Part shown: positions 1-5,195 of the stretch, in pieces
How positions within the stretch are numbered: the first letter of the stretch is position 1
Layout: every line of letters starts with the position of its first letter
Source of the DNA: an uncultured Halieaceae bacterium
Lineage (GTDB): Bacteria; Pseudomonadota; Gammaproteobacteria; Pseudomonadales; Halieaceae
DNA length: 7,132 bases
Assembly (NCBI GenBank): GCA_913063005.1
Contig: CAJXZI010000100.1
Coordinates: 1-7,132 of the forward strand
Direction: 5' to 3'
Program-made: the position numbers and the translations under genes
Notes under the pieces: model-generated
The model's input: only the letters and a program-made list of their open reading frames with translations
The model's database searches: none
What the model was told of the DNA's origin: nothing

Positions 1-83
1 ATGACCAGAGGCACTATCAATCAAGCTTAGGGAGGCACGACCGGAGATAAGTCTAACCACGTTACGAAAGCGCGCAGCAATGA
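1..83. other. Left-edge intergenic stretch
   Basis: This is the 83 bases downstream of the beta-propeller gene's stop codon. No hairpin followed by a T-run is visible in the direction of that gene, so its terminator is either absent or lies beyond the edge. One plus-strand frame is open from the window start to a TAA at 48-50. It could be the tail of a converging gene, but fifteen codons are not enough to judge. A GGGAGG at 30-35 has no start codon at a useful distance. Confidence 0.4.
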
Positions 84-1772
84 TCATTTGTTAACAGTTC
101 CAACACTTCCAGTCGTGTCATTTGACGGCTCCAATGGCAGCAATCGAACGCGCCCCCACGGTGTTCCGTAGTGAATCCGTCCGTCCTCATCGATTGAGGT
201 GCCTGAATACATCACGTTGTAACGCTGCCCTCCAATCACATAGTGAAAATCGGACTCGCCAGTGCTCCAATTCAGCGCCTCGAGCGTGAACTCGTTATCA
301 CGAGCGCCAATAAAATAAACACGATCAGATAAGATACCCACTGTCGGTACGCTGCTGGGCGAACTAATATCTTTGTTAACCCATGCGTATTCGAGGGTCT
401 GCGCATCCGGATTCCACTCAAACTTCTGAAGCCCATAAGGTTGGTATTCAGGGTTACTCCCGAGGTAACCAACCAGCAATCCCGTTGCTCGCTCAGGTAG
501 ATACCAAGGCACGTTGCGCGGGGCGTTATTGACTACCATCGCGCCATAACCAGAAACCACAACCGACTGCTCGGATTGAATCTGCGTGAGTGACGGATCA
601 CCCATGGTAACCGGTAGTTGGCCCGCGATTCGTCGGCTGGGTGCGTTAGGCAGTTGCTCCCAGTTTTCGGGAATACCGTTTCGCCAGAAGAGGAGCATAT
701 TCATCTGGGGCTCACCATCCGTGATAACCACAAATTGGTCCTCATCGCCAAAGCCCATCAGGGATGGCGTTGCTCCGGAGCCATGTCCCCAGCCGTTCAA
801 ATAGGGTGCGCTCCAGGCGCCGTCGCGCTCATCAATACTTAAACGTTCGCCCGTCCAAACCACTTTATGCATGTGTTCTTGGGACGCGATATAGATACCG
901 CCGTCTTCGTCGATCGCAAAGGCATTGCGGATCCAGCCATAACCTGTGGGTTTGGTGGCTTTATCCTCCGCACCCTCGCTGTGATTAAGGCGCACCCAAT
1001 GGAACTGACTAAGATCACGACTTACTGCAACGATGTAGCCATGTTCCGTGGCAGCGATTAGCCAACCGTCATAGGTCATGCTGAGCCCCATAACAGGCCC
1101 TGTCACCACGCTGGGAAACTGAAACTCGCCCTTTTTGACAATGTGTGATCGGGAGTCTGCAGGATCCTCATCGCCGAACACCAAAATCTGTCCGGTCTTA
1201 CTGCCGATGTAATAGTTATGCTCGTGGTCGAGAACCGTATACAGGTTCGCTAGATCTCGCAGTTTGCTGGCCTCTTGAAATGCATGGACCAGCGCAAACA
1301 GTCCCGAGTTATTTTCATCAAAGCGCGCTATCGAGGCGTCGGCTCGTGCCTCGTCGTAATAGGTTGTCCCGGGGAACGGATACTCATCGATCAATTCGTA
1401 GGTGTCGTAGTCGACCTTGACAATCCGATCGATGCCATTGCCCCAAAAGACACGTTTGCCGTCGGCGTACTTACCCGAGATAACCTGCCCAAAGTGCGCA
1501 GGCCCTGTATGCAGGTACTGGATTTCGTCATCCGTGAGTCGCCGCGAAGGGCCAGATGGGCCCGCTAACATCTGCGCATCTTGTTGAGCTGGGTCGTTAT
1601 GCGCCATGGCATTATGACTGTCCGCCAAAAAGATATTTCTACTGGGCAGGTTTTCAGCCGTAACCACCCCGCTCCAAAATGCACCGACTAGGCCGCAGAT
1701 CAAAAGCAACCTGAATACAAGTGGGCATGAAAGGGTCAATGCAGAATTTATGGTGCTACTTATCTGGGTCAT
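84..1772 (-). CDS. Exported beta-propeller protein of unknown function
   Basis: This is a 562-residue protein that I do not recognise as a named family. Residues 1-39 look like a signal peptide: a hydrophobic core at about 18-37 and a Val-Thr-Ala cleavage site before Glu40. It is therefore probably periplasmic or cell-surface. The rest is rich in beta-strand repeats of the propeller type, such as YTVLDHEHNYYIGSKTG near 178, MTYDGWLIAATEHGYIVAV near 232, AFAIDEDGGIYIAS near 284 and TSIDEDGRIHYGT near 525. These resemble blades of PQQ-like, NHL or SMP-30-like propellers, but I see no catalytic signature. The frame is open 22 codons further upstream to a TTG at 1838. I chose ATG 1772 because it sits 7 nt after a GAGGA ribosome site, overlaps the upstream stop as ATGA, and puts the signal peptide at the N-terminus. 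It is likely translationally coupled to the GST-like gene. It could be a binding or scaffold protein or a lactonase-like enzyme; its function is open. Confidence 0.85.
   Translation of the reverse strand: MTQISSTINSALTLSCPLVFRLLLICGLVGAFWSGVVTAENLPSRNIFLADSHNAMAHNDPAQQDAQMLAGPSGPSRRLTDDEIQYLHTGPAHFGQVISGKYADGKRVFWGNGIDRIVKVDYDTYELIDEYPFPGTTYYDEARADASIARFDENNSGLFALVHAFQEASKLRDLANLYTVLDHEHNYYIGSKTGQILVFGDEDPADSRSHIVKKGEFQFPSVVTGPVMGLSMTYDGWLIAATEHGYIVAVSRDLSQFHWVRLNHSEGAEDKATKPTGYGWIRNAFAIDEDGGIYIASQEHMHKVVWTGERLSIDERDGAWSAPYLNGWGHGSGATPSLMGFGDEDQFVVITDGEPQMNMLLFWRNGIPENWEQLPNAPSRRIAGQLPVTMGDPSLTQIQSEQSVVVSGYGAMVVNNAPRNVPWYLPERATGLLVGYLGSNPEYQPYGLQKFEWNPDAQTLEYAWVNKDISSPSSVPTVGILSDRVYFIGARDNEFTLEALNWSTGESDFHYVIGGQRYNVMYSGTSIDEDGRIHYGTPWGRVRLLPLEPSNDTTGSVGTVNK
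1769..1772 (-). other. ATGA stop/start overlap of two genes
   Basis: The TGA of the GST-like gene and the ATG of the propeller gene share bases in an ATGA quartet on the minus strand. Such overlaps usually mean translational coupling and a shared mRNA, so the two products are probably made together and may work together. Confidence 0.85.
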
Positions 1773-2641
1773 CTGGGCGTCCTCACGATGTAAAAAATTG
1801 CGAGTGGCAGGGTGATGGGTAAACAAAGCAAAACACAAGTGAACCCCAGGTAGAAAAGACCTTGTTGGAGACGGCTTGCTACCGCAGGTGGGTCGATGAA
1901 TGGCTCAAAATATCGCCCGGAGTACAAATGTCCGGAGGTGGCAAACCGCGATTGCATGCGCCCTATCCACGCGCGAAGGTGGTCGAGACGCTGATCGTTT
2001 CTAAGTGCTTCTAGGGGGGGTACGGGAATACTGCTGTGGCACTGCACAATCCCGAATAACAAAAGGTCACGACTACCGGGTACCGCGCCGTCGATAAACG
2101 GGGCGTCCGAGCGCGCCAACGCCTTTTCCCAATGAAGAAACTGCTCACCCCAGTCTTCGGGGTCAGTGACTTTTTTGAAGGTACGAACAATCGTGATCAA
2201 AGTAATCATGTAGAGCGCGATAAAACCGCGCGTCATATTTCTGAAGCTTCTCGTCAGAACAGATGAAGAACCATCACCCGCCTCAGCAAACGACTGTAAA
2301 AAACGGACGGGATTCTGAGGCCGATAGACCACACCCTGCCATGCTTCTTGGATGGCGGCTTTGTCCTCCAGGGACAACGTGTCAAAACCGATAGCGCTCA
2401 GAAGGACCGCCGACTCCCTCTGCCACGGCCCGCCGTTGAGCGATAGCGTCGGCATCAACACGCCCCACTTGTAAAACGTCGCAAGCGGTGGCGTTGATCT
2501 CAAGGACCACGAGATATCTTTTTCACTCAACCCCATCAACACCGCCTGAACCCAAGGCGAGTGATCGCCGCCGTAAACGACTGCGGTTGACGTCCCACCC
2601 AATGATATGGACGGTCGTTTGTTCTCCACTGCTTCGTTCAA
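1769..2641 (-). CDS. GST-like protein with C-terminal membrane anchor
   Basis: This is a 290-residue protein. Residues about 20-85 read as the thioredoxin-like N-terminal half of a glutathione S-transferase: a beta strand, then HSPWVQAV (27-34) in the place of the usual S-P-[YW]-V-x-x-V helix start. Next come the cis-proline strand with MPTLSL (Pro64) and the glutathione-contacting Glu76-Ser77. Residues about 160-255 are helical, with DAPFIDG and SRDLLLFG resembling the C-terminal GST domain. Residues about 262-286 form a strong hydrophobic segment followed by Arg-Thr-Pro-Arg, so the protein is probably tail-anchored in the inner membrane with the GST domain in the cytoplasm. A second hydrophobic stretch lies at about 139-152. 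No ATG is available near the N-terminus: the start is TTG 2641 or GTG 2629, and an in-frame stop at 2669-2671 rules out a longer form. The ribosome site is weak. It is the first gene of a minus-strand operon with the propeller gene. Substrate and catalytic activity are unknown. Confidence 0.75.
   Translation of the reverse strand: MNEAVENKRPSISLGGTSTAVVYGGDHSPWVQAVLMGLSEKDISWSLRSTPPLATFYKWGVLMPTLSLNGGPWQRESAVLLSAIGFDTLSLEDKAAIQEAWQGVVYRPQNPVRFLQSFAEAGDGSSSVLTRSFRNMTRGFIALYMITLITIVRTFKKVTDPEDWGEQFLHWEKALARSDAPFIDGAVPGSRDLLLFGIVQCHSSIPVPPLEALRNDQRLDHLRAWIGRMQSRFATSGHLYSGRYFEPFIDPPAVASRLQQGLFYLGFTCVLLCLPITLPLAIFYIVRTPR
1780..1784 (-). promoter_or_regulatory. Ribosome binding site that fixes the propeller start
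   Basis: On the minus strand GAGGA lies 7 nt before ATG 1772, inside the end of the GST-like gene. Its spacing is good, while the alternative TTG at 1838 would add a non-signal-like leader of 22 residues. This supports the short form with an N-terminal signal peptide. Confidence 0.7.
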
Positions 2642-2825
2642 GACTTTTTGCTGCCTATTTTTATTTTTTTAACTTTTTTCGTTATCGCTTTAGAAAGCCG
2701 TCAGTACACGTTAGTGTGAGTAGAACACATAACGCTGGCAAAGACTTTAGAGGCTGTGTGACTTTCGTGTCAGGCGTCATCTAAGCTGGGCCACAAGTTC
2801 ACAACAACAAACAACGAGAAGAACA
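2642..2825. promoter_or_regulatory. Divergent promoter region
   Basis: These 184 bases separate the minus-strand GST-like gene from the plus-strand hydrolase gene, so promoters for both directions should lie here. I could not find a convincing -35/-10 pair on either strand. Visible contents are three closely spaced T tracts (5, 7 and 6 bases, 2658-2679) just before the GST-like start, and an imperfect inverted repeat at 2709-2734. On the minus-strand mRNA the T tracts become an A-rich, unstructured leader, which could help translation from the TTG start. Confidence 0.5.
2709..2734. repeat. Imperfect inverted repeat, candidate operator
   Basis: CGTTA, one extra G, then TGTG (2709-2718) is mirrored by CACATAACG (2726-2734) across a 7-base centre. 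The arms therefore match over 9 bp with a single bulged base. It sits midway between two divergent genes, the usual place for a dimeric regulator shared by both directions. It could also fold as an RNA hairpin. No T-run follows it on either strand, so it is unlikely to be a terminator. No regulator gene is present in the window. Confidence 0.4.
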
Positions 2826-3707
2826 ATGGCCGGTCGTATTACACTGACGCACGGTGACTTACGATTCACAGCTATCGAGCAAGGTGAGGGACCGCTGGTC
2901 TTATGCCTGCACGGCTTCCCTGACTGCTACCACTCCTTTCGCCATCAACTACCTTTCTTGGCCGAACATGGATATCGAGCGGTGTCGGTGAGTCTTCGCG
3001 GCTACGAGCCCAGCTCTCAACCTGCCGACGGCGATTACTCACTCGAGTCGATTGCCCATGACGTCATTAGCTTTATCGATCAACTCGGAGAAGACAAAGC
3101 GCATCTCATTGGTCACGACTGGGGAGCTGCCATTACCTACACGGCAGGCGCCATAGCGCCCGATCGCTTCCAAAGCCTAACCACTATGGCCGTGCCTCAC
3201 TCTGGCCGCTTTGTGAACGAAGCATTCTTTAAACCTAAGCAAGCGCTACTGTCGTGGTACATGCTGTTCTTCCAACTACGAGGCATTGCCGACTTCACGG
3301 TTGAGCGAAATGACTTTGCCTTTATTCGCTGGCTATGGCGTGTTTGGAGCCCTGGCTGGCAACCCGAAGCAAGCGCGCTAGCTGAGGTTATCGATACCCT
3401 GCGACAGCGAGGCGTGCAGCAAGGCGCACTTGCTTACTATCGAGAAGCTTTAAGCCCCAAACAGCTTCCACTGACCCCGGCGCGAAGAGCGGCCAATGCA
3501 TACCAGGTACCCGTACCAACACTTGCCTTAACTGGCAGGGATGACGGATGTATCGACTGCGATATTTTTCAGGCATTGTGCCGAGAAGAGGACTTCCCAA
3601 ATGGGCTTGAGACCCGTGTCGTTGAGAACGCGGGCCACTTTTTGCACCAAGAGCAACCAGACATCGTCAACACACTTTTAATGGACTGGCTGAACAGACA
3701 CTCGTAA
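2826..3707 (+). CDS. Alpha/beta hydrolase, epoxide hydrolase type
   Basis: This 293-residue protein is the usual length for a bacterial epoxide hydrolase, an enzyme that adds water to an epoxide to give a vicinal diol. The oxyanion motif is HGFPD (29-33), followed by SLRGYEPSS (56-64). The nucleophile elbow GHDWGA gives Asp98. The acid is probably Asp240 in TGRDDGC, and the base is His271 in NAGHF. The cap carries WYMLFFQ (Tyr145) and AYYREAL (Tyr204/205), where epoxide hydrolases keep the two tyrosines that activate the epoxide oxygen. Haloalkane dehalogenases usually have Asn after the HG of the oxyanion motif; here it is Phe. Fluoroacetate dehalogenases have an Arg-x-x-Arg after the nucleophile; here it is absent. 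No signal peptide is seen, so it is cytoplasmic. ATG 2826 follows a weak GAGAAG site. It is followed on the same strand, after 136 bp, by the halohydrin dehalogenase-like gene, which would produce its substrate. Confidence 0.88.
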   Translation: MAGRITLTHGDLRFTAIEQGEGPLVLCLHGFPDCYHSFRHQLPFLAEHGYRAVSVSLRGYEPSSQPADGDYSLESIAHDVISFIDQLGEDKAHLIGHDWGAAITYTAGAIAPDRFQSLTTMAVPHSGRFVNEAFFKPKQALLSWYMLFFQLRGIADFTVERNDFAFIRWLWRVWSPGWQPEASALAEVIDTLRQRGVQQGALAYYREALSPKQLPLTPARRAANAYQVPVPTLALTGRDDGCIDCDIFQALCREEDFPNGLETRVVENAGHFLHQEQPDIVNTLLMDWLNRHS

Positions 3708-3800
3708 TTACGTCATCAAAAATAATGTAAGCAAAAACAACGCTAATACTCCAAAACCGTGGACGAAATACCACATCAAACGCAGATACCGAACCACCAT
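3708..3800 (-). CDS. Candidate 30-residue membrane peptide
   Basis: This small reading frame lies between the hydrolase and the dehalogenase-like gene, on the opposite strand. It starts at ATG 3800 (or GTG 3806) and its stop abuts the hydrolase stop exactly. The product begins MVVRYLRLMWYFVHGFG and continues almost entirely with Leu, Phe and Val to the end. This gives positive charges at residues 4 and 7 followed by one membrane span at about 8-29, the layout of known bacterial single-span peptides. Against it: I see no ribosome binding site, and T-rich sequence readily gives hydrophobic frames by chance. I do not recognise it. Confidence 0.25.
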   Translation of the reverse strand: MVVRYLRLMWYFVHGFGVLALFLLTLFLMT

Positions 3801-3843
3801 AGTCACACATTAAAAACGTTCTACATTGAGGGGTCTTCACATC
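3711..3843. other. Spacer between hydrolase and dehalogenase-like genes
   Basis: This AT-rich gap contains no hairpin with a T-run and no convincing promoter on the plus strand. Co-transcription of the two enzymes is therefore possible but not shown. The only structure seen is the small opposite-strand frame reported separately. Confidence 0.4.
3828..3833 (+). promoter_or_regulatory. Ribosome binding site of the dehalogenase-like gene
   Basis: GAGGGG stands 10 nt before ATG 3844. A TTG at 3826 is also in frame, but it overlaps this site and would add six residues of no clear value. ATG 3844 is therefore the preferred start. Confidence 0.55.
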
Positions 3844-4524
3844 ATGGATAAACGCTTGAAGGAAAAACGCGTTCTGATTACGCAGGCCGAGGAATATATG
3901 GGTCCAGCCATCGCAGAGCTATTCACTGAGCACGGTGCAACGGTCATCGCAGATACCCGCGATCTAACCCAAGCGGGCGCAGTGGAGTCGCTCGTCAAAT
4001 CAGCCGGTGAAATCGATGTCCTTATCGCAAATCTGGCAGCGCCTGCACACCTCGGTTTATCCGTCACTGATACTGACGATGTAACATGGGAAACCGCTTT
4101 CGATGTCATGGTGCACCCGCTCCATCGCCTTTTCCGATCGGTGCTTCCGGCGATGTATGAACGAAAACGCGGGAAAATAGTCGTCATTGGAAGCGCCACC
4201 GGACTCAAGGCACTCGAGGGTGTGGTCGCCTATGGTGCGGCCCGGCACGCGCAGGTGGGTTACGTGCGCGCCGCGGGCATTGAAGCCGCTCGCCATAACG
4301 TCCAGATCAACCTGATTGCCCAAAACTTCGTTGAGAACCCCGCCTACTTCCCACCAGAATTCACTGAGAGTGACGAATTCAAACAGTTACTTGCAGCGCA
4401 TGTACCGCTCGGGAGGCTAGCGACCGCGAGAGAAGACGCGTTGTTCGCCCTGTTCCTTGCGTCAGATGAGAGCAACTTTTTTGTGGGTCAAGCCATCCCA
4501 TTCAGTGGCGGCTGGGCACAGTGA
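3844..4524 (+). CDS. Probable halohydrin dehalogenase (SDR fold)
   Basis: This 226-residue protein has the short-chain dehydrogenase fold but not its redox motifs. The cofactor loop TGxxxGxG is replaced by T13-QAEE-Y18-M-G20, which fits T-x4-[FY]-x-G. The catalytic residues are Ser117, Tyr130 and Arg134, exactly S-x12-Y-x3-R, with Arg in place of the SDR Lys. Together these are the accepted marks of halohydrin dehalogenases, in which the lost nucleotide site becomes a halide pocket. HheC has Ser132, Tyr145 and Arg149 with the same spacing. The stretch QNFVENPAYFP (160-170) lies where HheC has its halide-binding loop, and the protein ends with GQAIPFSGGWAQ. The reaction would be vicinal halohydrin to epoxide plus halide and a proton, reversible with other small anions. 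It is cytoplasmic, and the family is usually tetrameric. The epoxide-hydrolase-type gene upstream fits as the next step. The alternative is a degenerate SDR of unknown role. Subtype and substrate cannot be told. Confidence 0.82.
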   Translation: MDKRLKEKRVLITQAEEYMGPAIAELFTEHGATVIADTRDLTQAGAVESLVKSAGEIDVLIANLAAPAHLGLSVTDTDDVTWETAFDVMVHPLHRLFRSVLPAMYERKRGKIVVIGSATGLKALEGVVAYGAARHAQVGYVRAAGIEAARHNVQINLIAQNFVENPAYFPPEFTESDEFKQLLAAHVPLGRLATAREDALFALFLASDESNFFVGQAIPFSGGWAQ

Positions 4525-4525
4525 C

Positions 4526-4549
4526 ATCGCAGCAACCCCGTGCAGCGAT
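4526..4549 (+). terminator. Terminator-like hairpin after the dehalogenase-like gene
   Basis: The hairpin starts two bases after the TGA. ATCGC, an A-A mismatch, then GCA pair with TGC and GCGAT around the loop ACCCCG, making eight base pairs with one mismatch. The following sequence has only a short TTT (4554-4556), so it is weak as an intrinsic terminator, but its place directly after the stop is typical. Confidence 0.4.
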
Positions 4550-4731
4550 CAAGTTTGACAGCGAGGATATAAGGAGCGCGCTGTTAACACAGTGACCCAT
4601 TTACACCGATCGGTGAATAGCGTGTAACGCTCAAACAATCGGAGGCCTTGATGAGCAAAGGCGCGTCAGCAAATTGCCAGCTGAGGACGATTTCGCGTAC
4701 CCACGAAAACTCAGAACTAAGTCGAGAGTTG
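4550..4731. other. Convergent intergenic region with palindromes
   Basis: It lies between two genes that point at each other, so no promoter is needed here for either. It nevertheless holds an 8-bp palindrome TGTTAACA (4582-4589), a 12-bp palindrome (4604-4615), a hairpin AGCGT-GTA-ACGCT (4619-4631) and a strong GGAGG followed by ATG (4641-4653). A TTGACA at 4555-4560 has no -10 at the right distance. On the minus strand no clear terminator for the GFA-family gene is seen. Confidence 0.45.
4604..4615. repeat. Perfect 12-bp palindrome
   Basis: CACCGATCGGTG reads the same on both strands. It resembles a dimeric repressor half-site pair in form, but no regulator gene or promoter is near, so its role is unknown. 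Confidence 0.5.
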
Positions 4732-5142
4732 TTAACCGGGCGGGTTCTGCTCAAAGGCTGGAACCTCGGGATTGAGCTCAACCCAATCCTGCTTGGTGCT
4801 CGACCAACAGTGAAACATAGCAACAAAGCCTTCGGTGTCGTCGAGTGTCCCTGTCTTTAAGTAGGCCATGTCGGGCTGCGCGGATATCTGAGAGTACAAA
4901 GGCGATCCGCAGGTACCGCAAAAAAAGCGCTTAACCGTGTTACCTGTGTCGGTATCGCTGTCTTCATACAAAGACAACTCACCCGAAAACGCTAGGTCCG
5001 CCTTTTGAAACGCGGCGAGCGTGGAAAACGCAGAGCCGGCCTGCTTTTGGCAGTTTTTGCAATGGCAGACGCCCGTCATCATCGGGTCTGCCTTCGCCTC
5101 ATATCGAACCTTGCCGCACAAACAACCACCGCTTCTGGACAT
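4732..5142 (-). CDS. GFA-family (CENP-V/GFA) zinc protein
   Basis: This is a 136-residue protein of the glutathione-dependent formaldehyde-activating enzyme family, which binds zinc through conserved cysteines. GGCLCGKVRYE supplies Cys7 and Cys9, CHCKNCQKQAGSAF supplies Cys26, Cys28 and Cys31, and FFCGTCGSPLY supplies Cys75 and Cys78. All expected metal ligands are present and the length is normal. The founding member (Gfa of Paracoccus) was proposed to speed addition of formaldehyde to glutathione. Most relatives are uncharacterised, and the original role is disputed. The gene follows fhs by 53 bp on the same strand with no clear terminator between, so they probably form an operon. This favours a one-carbon role but does not prove it. 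ATG 5142 has GAGGA 6 nt upstream. Confidence 0.88.
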   Translation of the reverse strand: MSRSGGCLCGKVRYEAKADPMMTGVCHCKNCQKQAGSAFSTLAAFQKADLAFSGELSLYEDSDTDTGNTVKRFFCGTCGSPLYSQISAQPDMAYLKTGTLDDTEGFVAMFHCWSSTKQDWVELNPEVPAFEQNPPG

Positions 5143-5195
5143 GGCGTTTCCTCGCTGGTTGGTTAAGTCGCCGTTTAGTTAAACAGATGACCTAA

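Noticed and set aside
1773..1838. N-terminal extension of the propeller gene to TTG 1838
   Set aside because: It would overlap the upstream gene by about 70 bases and bury the signal peptide. ATG 1772 has a good GAGGA site and the ATGA overlap.
2754..2775. CRP-like site (TGTGA-N6-TGTCA) upstream of the hydrolase
   Set aside because: Only the left half matches; the right half should be TCACA.
2826..3707. Haloalkane or fluoroacetate dehalogenase as the identity of the hydrolase
   Set aside because: The oxyanion motif HGFPD lacks the Asn typical of haloalkane dehalogenases, the Arg pair of fluoroacetate dehalogenases is absent after Asp98, and the cap tyrosines fit epoxide hydrolases.
3837..4208. 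123-codon minus-strand frame opposite the dehalogenase-like gene
   Set aside because: It is rich in Ser, Arg and Thr, as expected for the complement of a coding strand, and it overlaps a gene with clear family motifs.
4555..4572. TTGACA followed by TATAAG, promoter-like
   Set aside because: The two boxes are about 6 bases apart, far short of the 16-18 needed, and no -10 is found at the proper distance.
5173..5184. Short inverted repeat GTTTA-GT-TAAAC between fhs and the GFA-family gene
   Set aside because: Five AT-rich base pairs around two bases with no T-run are too weak to call a terminator or operator.
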